This document shows positions 24,818 through 33,104 of a stretch of 64,000 nt of DNA, one piece after another. The DNA comes from Reyranella sp. (lineage in GTDB: Bacteria > Pseudomonadota > Alphaproteobacteria > Reyranellales > Reyranellaceae). The translations under genes and the position numbers were made by a program. The notes beneath the pieces were generated by a model that did not search any database, was not told the DNA's origin, and was given only the letters and a program-made list of their open reading frames with translations. Within the stretch, counting starts at the first letter, position 1. Every line of letters begins with the position of its first letter. The stretch is from contig NZ_JAFKJN010000036.1 of NCBI RefSeq assembly GCF_017305915.1, positions 1 to 64,000 of the forward strand, read 5' to 3'.

Positions 24818-25786
24818 ATGCTGCGTCGTAGCCTTCTTGCCGCGCCGATGATCCTGGCCGCCGCGTCGGCGCGCGCCGCCGACTGGGTGCCCAAGCAACC
24901 GATCAAGATCCTCGTCGGCTATGCGCCGGGCGGTACGGCCGACATCGCGGCGCGCATCGCTGCCGACACCTTGGCCAAGAAGCACGGCCTCACCGTCGTG
25001 GTCGACAACAAGACCGGCGCCGGCGGCTTCATCGCCCTGAAGGCGGTCGTGCAGGCGCCGGCCGACGGCTACACCGTGGGCATCGGCATCATGGGCCAGC
25101 TCGCGGTCGGGCCGGTGGTGCCGGGCTCGGCCATTCCGCTGGATCTCGACAGGGAGCTGGTGCCGATCGCCAACCTGGTCGGGGTGCCGATGGCGCTGAT
25201 CGTGCGCATGGATGCGCCGTTCAAGACCATCCCCGAGCTGATCGCTTACGCCAAAGCCAATCCCGGCAAGGTGTCTTATGCCTCGACCGGTCTCGGCTCG
25301 ACCAACCAGCTCGCCGCCGAGTTTCTTGCCGCGGAGTCCGGCGGGCTGAAGATGATCCACGTACCGTATCGCGGCGGCGCGCCGGCGATCGCTGACGTGG
25401 CGGCCGGCAACTGCGACCTGTTCTTCGCCAACGTGTCGGAGATCATGGGCATGGTGAACGGCGGCAAGGTCCGCGCGCTCGCTCTGGCCGCGACCAAGCC
25501 GTCGCCGCTCGCGCCCGACCTGCCGCTGCTGACCAAGGACATTCCCTCGCTCGACATCAACAACTGGTTCGGCCTCGTCGGACCGGCGGCGCTGCCGGCC
25601 GACATCAAGGCGGGAGTCGCCAAGCTGTTCCTCGAGGCGGTTGCCGATCCGTCGAACAAGGACACGCTCGAGAAGCAGGGGCTCGAGGCGATCGGACAGG
25701 GGCCCGAGGCTTTCGCAGCGTACATCCACAAGGACCGCGAGCGCTGGGCGAAGGTGGTCAAAGCGGGCAATATCAAAGCGGAATGA
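24818..25786 (+). CDS. Bug/TctC family tripartite tricarboxylate transporter binding protein
   Basis: 322 residues with signal peptide (RRSLLAAPMILAAASARA, then ADW). The Bug fold marks are IKILVGYAPGGTADIAARIA near the N-terminus, VVDNKTGAGGFIALKAV, the NPGKVSYASTGLGSTNQLAAE block and IHVPYRGGAPAIADV. It binds a carboxylate in the periplasm and delivers it to a TctAB pair. None is adjacent; the tctBA pair at 13544-15497 lacks a binding protein and is a candidate partner. The stop overlaps the hyuA start (ATGA), tying its ligand to the hydantoinase reaction. Confidence 0.9.
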   Translation: MLRRSLLAAPMILAAASARAADWVPKQPIKILVGYAPGGTADIAARIAADTLAKKHGLTVVVDNKTGAGGFIALKAVVQAPADGYTVGIGIMGQLAVGPVVPGSAIPLDLDRELVPIANLVGVPMALIVRMDAPFKTIPELIAYAKANPGKVSYASTGLGSTNQLAAEFLAAESGGLKMIHVPYRGGAPAIADVAAGNCDLFFANVSEIMGMVNGGKVRALALAATKPSPLAPDLPLLTKDIPSLDINNWFGLVGPAALPADIKAGVAKLFLEAVADPSNKDTLEKQGLEAIGQGPEAFAAYIHKDRERWAKVVKAGNIKAE

Positions 25787-27861
25787 GTACAGAAGCAGCG
25801 CCGTTGTCCCTCGGCATCGATATCGGGGGCACCTTCACCGATCTCGTCATCCACGATCCGCGCGACGGGCGCGCCGTCATCTGGAAGGAGAGCACCACGC
25901 CCGACGATCCGGCGCGCGGCGCCCTCTTGGGCACGCGCCGGGTGCTGCAGAAGGCGGGCGCCAGGCCCGAGCAGGTCGGCCGCGTCGTGCATGCCACGAC
26001 GCTGTTCACCAACGCGCTGATCGAACGCAAGGGGGCGAAGACCGGCTTGCTCACTACGGCCGGTTTCCGCGACGTGCTGGAGATCGGCCGCGAGCGCAAG
26101 TACGAGCTCTACGATCTCTTCATCGAGATGCCCAAGCCCTTGGTTCCGCGGCCGTGGCGGCGCGAGGCTGAAGAGCGGCTGGCCGCCGACGGCTCGGTCG
26201 AGAAGCCGATCGAGTTGGACGGTGCGCTGAAGGAGGTCGCCGAGCTGGTCGAGCAGGGCGTCGAGAGCCTCGCCATCTGCTTCCTGCACAGCTACGCCAA
26301 CGCCGCGCACGAGCGCGCGGTCGGCGCGGCGATCGCCGAGCGCTACCAGAACCTTTCGATCTCCTTGTCGTCCGACGTCGCGCCGGAGATCCGCGAGTAT
26401 CTGCGCGCATCGACGACGGTCGCCAACGCCTATATCCGGCCGCTGGCCGAGGTCTATCTCGAACGGCTCGAGCAGGCGCTGCGCGCCGAGGGTATCCCCG
26501 GCGGCCTGTTCCTGATGCTGTCCAACGGCGGTCTCACCCATGTCAGCGAAGCCAAGCGTGCCCCCGTGCAACTGCTGGAAAGCGGCCCGGCGGCAGGCGC
26601 GCTGGCCGGCGCCTGGTTCGGCCGCAACGCCGGGCTGGAGCGCGTACTGGCTTTCGACATGGGCGGCACGACCGCCAAGCTGGCACTGGTCGACGATGGC
26701 GAGCCGCTGGTCGCCTACGGCTTCGAGGCGGCGCGCGAGAAGCGTTTTTTGCGCGGCTCCGGATTGCCCATGCAGATCGCTACCGTCGAGCTGATCGAGA
26801 TCGGCGCCGGCGGCGGCTCGATCGCCCACAAGAGCGACCTTGGCACGCTCAATGTCGGCCCCGAGAGCAGCGGCGCCCAGCCGGGCCCGGCCTGCTACGG
26901 CCGCGGCGGCACCAACGCGACGGTGACGGATGCCGACCTGACGCTCGGCTATCTCAACGCCGACTTCTTCCTGGGCGGCGCGATGAAGATCGACCGCGCC
27001 GCGACCGACACGGCGTTCGGTGAGTTGGCCGGTGAACTCGCGGTCGAGCCGTCGCGCGCCGCTTTCGGCGTGCACGACGTGGTAAACGAGAACATGGCGG
27101 GCGCCGCCCGCGTCGCGATCGCCGAGCGCGGCCGCGTGCCGTCGGAATACGCGTTGCTGGCGACCGGCGGGGCAGGCCCCGTCCACGCCTGGCACGTCGC
27201 GCGCAAGCTCGGCGTCAAGCGCGTGGTCTGTCCGCCGGGGGCGGGGGCAGGCAGCACCATCGGCATGCTGATGGCGCCGGCGCGCGTCGATCGCGTCGCG
27301 AGCTTCAGCCAGCCGCTGGCCGGTGCCGACCTGAAGGAAGCCGAGGGCATCTTTGCGGCGCTGGAGAAAGAATCGCTCGAGGTGCTGCGCCTGACCGGCG
27401 CCGATGTCGAGGCGCGCACGGTGAAGCGCCTCGCCGACATGCGCTACATCGGGCAGGGCAGCGAGATCACGGTGTCGATGCCGGCTCCGCTCAGCGATGC
27501 CGGCGTCCGCACCGAGTTCGAGGCAGCCTACAAGGCGCTGTTCGCGCGCACGCCGCCCGGCGCGAGCATCCAGTTTGTCGCGTTGCGCCTCTCGGTTGCG
27601 GCGCCGATGCCGGGCACCGGCGGCAAGCTCGAACTACCGCGCCATGCCTCGGCCGATGCGCAAAAGGGCATGCGGCCAGTGTTCTTCCCCGACGAGAACA
27701 AGACAGTGCCGACCAGGGTCTGGGATCGCTATGCGCTGAAGCCCGGCGTCACGATCGACGGGCCCGCGGTGTTCGAGGAAGACGAAAGCACCTTCATCGT
27801 CGGCCCGGGCGCCACGGCGCGGTTGCTGGCCGACGGTTCCATCCTGGCGGAGGCAACCTGA
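25783..27861 (+). CDS. hyuA: Hydantoinase/oxoprolinase family protein, HyuA type
   Basis: 692 residues. The N-terminal ATP-binding GIDIGGTFTDLVIHDP, the VHATTLFTNALIERKGAKTG stretch, FDMGGTTAKLALVDDG and the ATGGAGPVHAWHVARKLGVK motif are those of HyuA/OplAH/acetophenone-carboxylase-type ATP-dependent ring-opening or carboxylating subunits. It works with HyuB (27968). Known members open 5-oxoproline or N-methylhydantoin, or carboxylate acetone or acetophenone; sequence alone does not decide. Context with an acid-binding TctC suggests a cyclic amide acid (inference). Confidence 0.92.
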   Translation: MSTEAAPLSLGIDIGGTFTDLVIHDPRDGRAVIWKESTTPDDPARGALLGTRRVLQKAGARPEQVGRVVHATTLFTNALIERKGAKTGLLTTAGFRDVLEIGRERKYELYDLFIEMPKPLVPRPWRREAEERLAADGSVEKPIELDGALKEVAELVEQGVESLAICFLHSYANAAHERAVGAAIAERYQNLSISLSSDVAPEIREYLRASTTVANAYIRPLAEVYLERLEQALRAEGIPGGLFLMLSNGGLTHVSEAKRAPVQLLESGPAAGALAGAWFGRNAGLERVLAFDMGGTTAKLALVDDGEPLVAYGFEAAREKRFLRGSGLPMQIATVELIEIGAGGGSIAHKSDLGTLNVGPESSGAQPGPACYGRGGTNATVTDADLTLGYLNADFFLGGAMKIDRAATDTAFGELAGELAVEPSRAAFGVHDVVNENMAGAARVAIAERGRVPSEYALLATGGAGPVHAWHVARKLGVKRVVCPPGAGAGSTIGMLMAPARVDRVASFSQPLAGADLKEAEGIFAALEKESLEVLRLTGADVEARTVKRLADMRYIGQGSEITVSMPAPLSDAGVRTEFEAAYKALFARTPPGASIQFVALRLSVAAPMPGTGGKLELPRHASADAQKGMRPVFFPDENKTVPTRVWDRYALKPGVTIDGPAVFEEDESTFIVGPGATARLLADGSILAEAT

Positions 27862-27868
27862 TGTCTTC

Positions 27869-27952
27869 GCTGGGAGCGCGCCACTCCAGTGGCGCATCTT
27901 CTTGTCTCGTTGGGGCACCCCATGAGCGCCGCTGGAGTGGCGCGCTCCCAGC
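27869..27952. repeat. Inverted repeat inserted between hyuA and hyuB
   Basis: A 27-bp arm (27869-27895) beginning GCTGGGAGCGCGCCACTCCA is matched with one mismatch by the reverse complement at 27926-27952, with a 30-bp loop. This separates two genes that in most genomes abut. It reads as a dispersed intergenic palindrome, and its stem could attenuate hyuB expression relative to hyuA. Confidence 0.75.
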
Positions 27953-27967
27953 CATGAGTACCTCACC

Positions 27968-29590
27968 ATGACCCGCACGTTCGATCCGATCGAGCTGGAG
28001 CTCCTGTGGCGGCGGTTGATCTCGGCCGTCGACGAGGCGGCGGTCGCCATGGTGCGCACCAGCTTCTCGACCCTGGTGCGCGAGAGCTACGACTTCTCCT
28101 GCGTCATCACCGACCAGGACGGCCAGTCGCTGGTGCAGGCCTCGGAGAGCATCCCGAGCTTCATCGGCACCTTGCCGGAGACGGTGAAGCACTTCCTGCG
28201 CGCCTTCCCGCCGGGCAAGCTCGAGCCGGGCGACGTGCTGATCACCAACGACATCTGGCTCGGCACCGGCCACCTGCCCGACATCACGCTGGCCAAGCCG
28301 ATCTTCAAGGACGGCAAGCTGATCGCCTTCAGCGCAACGACGGCCCACGCGCCGGATATCGGCGGCAAGATCCGCAGCCCCGAGCCGCGCGAGGTGTTCG
28401 AGGAGGGCCTGCAGATCCCGCCGATGAAGATGATCGCCGCCGGCAAGACCGACGAGACGCTGGTCACCATCATCCGCAAGAACGTCCGCACGCCCGACCA
28501 GACGATGGGCGACCTCTATGCCCAGATCGTCGCGCTCGACGTCATGGAAGACCGGCTGCGCACGCTGATGGCCAACTACGGCCTCGACGACATCACCGAC
28601 CTCGCGCGCGAGATCCAGGGCCGCTGCGAGCAGGCGATGCGGTTGGCGATCCGCGCGCTGCCCGACGGCACCTATCGCAGCGAGCTCAAGACTGACGGCG
28701 TGCACGACACGCCGATCACCATGAAGCTCGAGCTGACGATCAAGGGCGACGAGATCGCCATGGACTTCGCCGGCACGGACCCGCAGGTCGACCGGGCGAT
28801 CAACTGCGCGCTTTGCTACACCAACGCCATGGCGATGTACGGGGTCAAGGTCTGCACCAGCCCCAACCTGCCCAACAACGAGGGCGCGTGGCGGCCGATC
28901 AAGCTCACGGCGCCCGAAGGCTGCATCGTCAATCCGGTGTTCCCGGCCTCGGGCGGCTCGCGCATGCTGATCGGCCACTACGTGCCGACGCTGGTGTTCG
29001 GCTGCCTCGGCCAGATCGTGCCGGAGCGGGTGATGGCCGCCTGCGGCAGCCCGATGTGGGGCATGAACCAGTCGGGCGTGAGGAACGGCCGGCCCTACGC
29101 CAACATGTTCTTCTACAACGGCGGCATGGGCGCCAACACGCAGGGCGACGGCGTCACCTGCCTGTCGTGGCCGTCCAACGTCTCGTCGACCTCGATCGAG
29201 ATCAGCGAGCACATCGCGCCGTTGCGCTTCCATCACAAGAAGCTGCGGTCCGATTCCGGCGGCGCCGGCCGCCATCGCGGCGGTCTGGGGCAGGAGATCC
29301 TGATCGAGAGCCTGAGCGAATCGCCGATCGCGGTGTCCTTCCTCGCCGAGCGCACGGTATTCCCGGCCTTCGGCATCGAGGGCGGCAGCGACGGCGCGCC
29401 GGGCGAGCTGCGCATCAACGGCGAGAAGACCGACCCCAAGAAACAGTACGTCTTGCAGAAGGGCGACACAGTGGCACTCGGCACGCCGGGCGGCGGCGGG
29501 CATGGCGATCCCAGGAAGCGCGGCGCCGCGGCGCTCGCGGCCGATTTTGCTGCAGGCTACGTGACGGACCGGGCGGCGTACGGGCGCTAG
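27968..29590 (+). CDS. hyuB: Hydantoinase B family protein, HyuB type
   Basis: 540 residues forming the second subunit of the HyuAB enzyme. Marks are LISAVDEAAVAMVRTSFSTL with RESYDFSCVI, the GDVLITNDIWLGTGHLPDI block containing likely metal or substrate residues, IAFSATTAHAPDIGGKIRSP, NVRTPDQTMGDLYAQI and the C-terminal RSDSGGAGRHRGGLGQEI with GTPGGGGHGDPRKR. No good ribosome binding site precedes the ATG, and 106 bp with a large palindrome separate it from hyuA. It ends 4 bp from the convergent DUF202 gene. Confidence 0.92.
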   Translation: MTRTFDPIELELLWRRLISAVDEAAVAMVRTSFSTLVRESYDFSCVITDQDGQSLVQASESIPSFIGTLPETVKHFLRAFPPGKLEPGDVLITNDIWLGTGHLPDITLAKPIFKDGKLIAFSATTAHAPDIGGKIRSPEPREVFEEGLQIPPMKMIAAGKTDETLVTIIRKNVRTPDQTMGDLYAQIVALDVMEDRLRTLMANYGLDDITDLAREIQGRCEQAMRLAIRALPDGTYRSELKTDGVHDTPITMKLELTIKGDEIAMDFAGTDPQVDRAINCALCYTNAMAMYGVKVCTSPNLPNNEGAWRPIKLTAPEGCIVNPVFPASGGSRMLIGHYVPTLVFGCLGQIVPERVMAACGSPMWGMNQSGVRNGRPYANMFFYNGGMGANTQGDGVTCLSWPSNVSSTSIEISEHIAPLRFHHKKLRSDSGGAGRHRGGLGQEILIESLSESPIAVSFLAERTVFPAFGIEGGSDGAPGELRINGEKTDPKKQYVLQKGDTVALGTPGGGGHGDPRKRGAAALAADFAAGYVTDRAAYGR

Positions 29591-29594
29591 CCCG

Positions 29595-29999
29595 TCACCA
29601 CAGCAGCCACACCAGGCTCGCGCCGCCGAGCAGGACGACGACCAGCGACGGCACCACGATCCGGACGCGCGAGGCCCGGTAGTTTCCCTCGTCGATCGCC
29701 CGGGCGACGTCGAGATAGTGCCAGATGCCGCCCAGCATCACGACGACACCCAGGATCACCAGGCCGATGCCGAGCTCCTCGGCGTGGGTGTTGGCGGTGC
29801 GGCCGCCGGGCACCCCACTGGGCACGATGCGGCTGAATTCGACCAGGAACAGGCTGAAGCGGTTGATCGCGATGCCCAGGGTGATGATCGCGATGGCGGT
29901 GCGGACCCAGGCGAGGATCGTGCGCTCGTTGGCGAGATGCTCCGGGACGTGGTGCGGTTCCGCCTGCTGCTGCGGATGCTCGATATTGTTGTCGGCCAT
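29595..29999 (-). CDS. DUF202 (YidH-like) membrane protein
   Basis: 134 residues with three hydrophobic helices (about 35-56, 77-97 and 114-134). The conserved DUF202 opening HLANERTILAWVRTAIAIIT is present, followed by a FSLFLVEF helix end and a HAEELGIGLVILGVVVML second helix. The family (E. coli YidH/YidG, yeast Vtc1-like) is of unclear function. It is convergent with hyuB and divergent from tctC, so it forms its own transcript. Confidence 0.88.
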   Translation of the reverse strand: MADNNIEHPQQQAEPHHVPEHLANERTILAWVRTAIAIITLGIAINRFSLFLVEFSRIVPSGVPGGRTANTHAEELGIGLVILGVVVMLGGIWHYLDVARAIDEGNYRASRVRIVVPSLVVVLLGGASLVWLLW

Positions 30000-30068
30000 G
30001 CTAGCCTCCTGCCGCTGCGCCAGCATAGTGTGCCGGCAATCAAGAACGATCCATCCGGAGGAACCTCT

Positions 30069-31049
30069 TTGCGTACCCTGACCTTCGCCGTCGTCGCGGC
30101 CTCGCTCGTCGCCGCGCCGGCCTTCGCCTGGCAGCCGACCAAGGCGATCGAGTTCGTCGCCACCGCCGGTCCGGGCGGCGGCACCGACAATTTCGCGCGC
30201 GCGGTGCAGGCGGCGATCGTCAAGAACAAGCTGCTCGACCAGCCGATCGTCGTGGTCAACAAGGGCGGCGGCAGTGGCGCCGAGGGCTACACCTACGTCA
30301 AGGGCATGGCGGGCGATCCGTACCACCTGGTGTTCGGCACCTCGAACACCTGGCAGCAGCCGATGGTGTCCAAGGTCGCCTTCAAGGCGAGCGACTTCAC
30401 GCCGATCGCCGCCATGGTGCAGGACGAGTTCCTGCTGTGGGTGAAGCAGGACGGCCCGAAGGACGTGAAGGAATATCTCGCGGCGATGAAGGCCAAGGGC
30501 AGCAGCGCCAAGATGGGCGGCGCGCAGTCCAAGGACACCGACGAGCTGCTGACCCGCATGATCGAGAAGACCGCGGGGCTGAAGTTCATCTACGTGCCGT
30601 TCAAGAGCGGCGCCGAGGCCGCGGTGCAGCTCGCCGGCGGCCATGTCGACAGCCACGTCAACAATCCGAGCGAGAGCATCGGCCAGTGGAAGGGCAACAC
30701 GCAGCGGCCGATCTGCGTCTTCAACGCCAAGCGTCTCGCCGCGGGTCCGAAGGTCACGGCGGCCGAGGGCTGGAGCGACATCCCGACCTGCCAGGAGGCC
30801 GGGCTCGCGATCCCGCTGTTCCAGCAGCCGCGCACCGTGTGGCTGCCGCTCAAGGTGACGCCCGAGCAGGTCGCCTTCTACGTCGACCTGATGAAGAAGG
30901 TGCAGGCGACCGCTGAGTGGAAGGACTATGTCGAGAAGAGCTCGCAGAGCCAGGTGTTCCTGACCGGCCAGGAATTCACCGACTACATGACCCAGGACAG
31001 CGGGCGCGTGCACAAGGTCGCGGAGGAGCAGGGCTGGCTGGTCAAGTAG
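30069..31049 (+). CDS. tctC: Tripartite tricarboxylate transporter binding protein TctC
   Basis: 326 residues starting at TTG, with GGAGGA six bases upstream and a signal peptide LRTLTFAVVAASLVAAPAFA directly at that start. Bug-fold marks include IEFVATAGPGGGTDNFARAV, VVVNKGGGSGAEGYTYVKG, LVFGTSNTWQQPMV and IYVPFKSGAEAAVQLAGGHV. The ligand is an unknown carboxylate. It heads a complete tctC-tctB-tctA set, the only full TTT system in the window. Confidence 0.9.
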   Translation: MRTLTFAVVAASLVAAPAFAWQPTKAIEFVATAGPGGGTDNFARAVQAAIVKNKLLDQPIVVVNKGGGSGAEGYTYVKGMAGDPYHLVFGTSNTWQQPMVSKVAFKASDFTPIAAMVQDEFLLWVKQDGPKDVKEYLAAMKAKGSSAKMGGAQSKDTDELLTRMIEKTAGLKFIYVPFKSGAEAAVQLAGGHVDSHVNNPSESIGQWKGNTQRPICVFNAKRLAAGPKVTAAEGWSDIPTCQEAGLAIPLFQQPRTVWLPLKVTPEQVAFYVDLMKKVQATAEWKDYVEKSSQSQVFLTGQEFTDYMTQDSGRVHKVAEEQGWLVK

Positions 31050-31053
31050 CCTG

Positions 31054-31521
31054 ATGTTCTCGCGCCGCGCCCTCGAGGCGCTGACGGCCGCGATCACCGG
31101 CGCGTTCGGGATCGCGGTCATCGTCCAGAGCCTGGACAACGGCATCGGCTGGTCGACCGCCGGTGTCGAGTCCGGGACCTTTCCCTTCATGACCGGCCTG
31201 ATCGTCGCCGCCGGCAGCCTGTACAACCTGGCGCGCGGCTGGCTGCGCGGCCGCGAGATCATCGTCGACCGGGTGGCGTTCCGGCGCACGCTGGCGCTGT
31301 TCCTGCCGGCGGCGGTGTTCGTCGCGGCGATCCCGCTGGTCGGCATGTATGTGGCCTCGGCGGGCTACCTGCTGGCGACCCTACGGATGCAGAGCGGGCT
31401 GGCGTGGCTGCGCGCGCTGGCGATCGCCATCCTGGTCGCGATCGGCCTGTACGTCGTGTTCGAATGGAGCTTCCAGGTGGCGTTGCCGCACGGCCTGCTC
31501 GGCGCGTGGCTGGAGCACTGA
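31054..31521 (+). CDS. tctB: Tripartite tricarboxylate transporter small permease TctB
   Basis: 155 residues, four hydrophobic helices, 4 bp after tctC and 2 bp before tctA. The N-terminal loop with GWSTAGVESGTFPFMTGLIV is the family's extracytoplasmic segment; the C-terminal half has the helix pair LALFLPAAVFVAAIPLVGMY and LRALAIAILVAIGLYVVFEW. Sequence identity to the TctB at 15048 is low, consistent with a different substrate. Confidence 0.85.
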   Translation: MFSRRALEALTAAITGAFGIAVIVQSLDNGIGWSTAGVESGTFPFMTGLIVAAGSLYNLARGWLRGREIIVDRVAFRRTLALFLPAAVFVAAIPLVGMYVASAGYLLATLRMQSGLAWLRALAIAILVAIGLYVVFEWSFQVALPHGLLGAWLEH

Positions 31522-31523
31522 AG

Positions 31524-33023
31524 ATGGAGAATTTCGACCTCCTGCTGCACGGCTTCTCGATCGCGATCTCCGTCGATCACGTCGCGCTGATGATCGGCGG
31601 CGTGCTGCTCGGCATCCTGGTCGGCGTGCTGCCGGGGTTGGGGGCGCCGAACGGCGTGTCGCTGCTGCTGCCGATCACCTTCGGCATGCAGCCGGTGTCG
31701 GCGATCATCCTGCTGTCGAGCATCTACTGGGGCGCGCTGTTCGGCGGCTCGGTGACCTCGATCCTGTTCAACATCCCGGGCGAGCCCTCGTCGGTGGCGA
31801 CGACCTTCGACGGCTATCCGATGGCGCGCAGCGGCCGGCCGACCCAGGCGCTGGCAACGGCCTTCGGCTCGGCGGCGTTCGGCGCGCTGGTCGGCGTGGT
31901 GCTGATCACCTGCCTCGCCTCGTGGATCGCCGGCGTGGCGCTGAAGTTCGGCCCGGCGGAGTACTTCGCCGTCTATTTCCTCGCTTTCTCGAGCTTCATC
32001 GGCGTGGGCGGGGCGCCGCCGATCAAGACCGTGGTGTCGCTGACCCTGGGCTTCGCGATCGCCGCCATCGGCATGGACACCGTTTCGGGCCAGGTCCGCC
32101 TGACCATGGGCGTCGACGAGCTGGTCAAGGGCGTCAACTTCGTCGTCGCCGTCATGGGCCTGTTCGGCATCGGCGAGCTCTTGATCGCGGTCGAGGAGGA
32201 GATGCACGCCCGCGCCGTATCCTCGCGCATCGACTGGCGCGAGGTCTTCCGCACCATCGCCAGCCTGCCGCGCTACGGCTGGGTGCTGCTGCGCAGCGCC
32301 GCGGTCGGCTGCTGGATGGGCATCACGCCGGGCGGCCCGACCGCCGCCTCGTTCATGAGCTACGGCATCGCCAAGCGCGTGTCGCGCCGGCGCGACAAGT
32401 TCGGCACTGGCGAGCCCGAGGGTATCATTGCGCCCGAAACCGCGGACCACGCCGCCGGCACCAGCGCGCTGCTGCCGATGCTGTCGCTCGGCATCCCGGG
32501 CTCGGCGACCGCCGCCGTCATGATGGGCGGGCTGATGATCTGGGGCCTCAATCCCGGCCCGGCGCTGTTCATCGAGCAGCCGGATTTCGTCTGGGGCCTG
32601 ATCGCCTCGATGTATCTCGGCAACATCGTCGCGGTCGTGCTGGTCCTGCTGACCGTGCCGATCTTCGCGGCCCTGATGCGGCTGCCGTTCTTCTTCATCG
32701 CGCCGCTGATCTTCATCGTCTGCGTGGTCGGCGCCTATTCGGTATCGAACTCCTATCTCGACGTGCTGCTGATGATGGGCTTCGGGGTGCTGGGCTACCT
32801 GTTCAAGAAGCTCGACTATCCGCTGGCGCCCTTGGTTCTTGCAGTGGTGATCGGCGACAAGGCCGAGGACGCCTTCCGCCAGTCGATGCTGATGTCCCAG
32901 GGCTCGCTGCGCATCTTCGTCGACAACGCCCTGGTCTCGACCCTGGTCGGGCTGGGATTCGCCCTGTTGCTGGTGCCGCCGCTGGCGCGCACTTTCGGCC
33001 GGTTGCGCAAGCGCGCGGCCTGA
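31524..33023 (+). CDS. tctA: Tripartite tricarboxylate transporter large permease TctA
   Basis: 499 residues, 11-12 helices. The two-fold repeated family motifs are present: GILVGVLPGLGAPNGVSLLL with SIYWGALFGGSVTSILFNIP in the first half and MGITPGGPTAASFMSYGIAK with APETADHAAGTSALLPMLSL and GIPGSATAAVMMGG in the second. Forms the channel with TctB. Follows tctB directly. Confidence 0.93.
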   Translation: MENFDLLLHGFSIAISVDHVALMIGGVLLGILVGVLPGLGAPNGVSLLLPITFGMQPVSAIILLSSIYWGALFGGSVTSILFNIPGEPSSVATTFDGYPMARSGRPTQALATAFGSAAFGALVGVVLITCLASWIAGVALKFGPAEYFAVYFLAFSSFIGVGGAPPIKTVVSLTLGFAIAAIGMDTVSGQVRLTMGVDELVKGVNFVVAVMGLFGIGELLIAVEEEMHARAVSSRIDWREVFRTIASLPRYGWVLLRSAAVGCWMGITPGGPTAASFMSYGIAKRVSRRRDKFGTGEPEGIIAPETADHAAGTSALLPMLSLGIPGSATAAVMMGGLMIWGLNPGPALFIEQPDFVWGLIASMYLGNIVAVVLVLLTVPIFAALMRLPFFFIAPLIFIVCVVGAYSVSNSYLDVLLMMGFGVLGYLFKKLDYPLAPLVLAVVIGDKAEDAFRQSMLMSQGSLRIFVDNALVSTLVGLGFALLLVPPLARTFGRLRKRAA

Positions 33024-33104
33024 GTGTGCGGAAATGCACAGGCACCCATATCGATCCTGGGTTAGTTTGTTGGCCAGTGAACGGATGAGGGGCGACGGAG
33101 GGAA

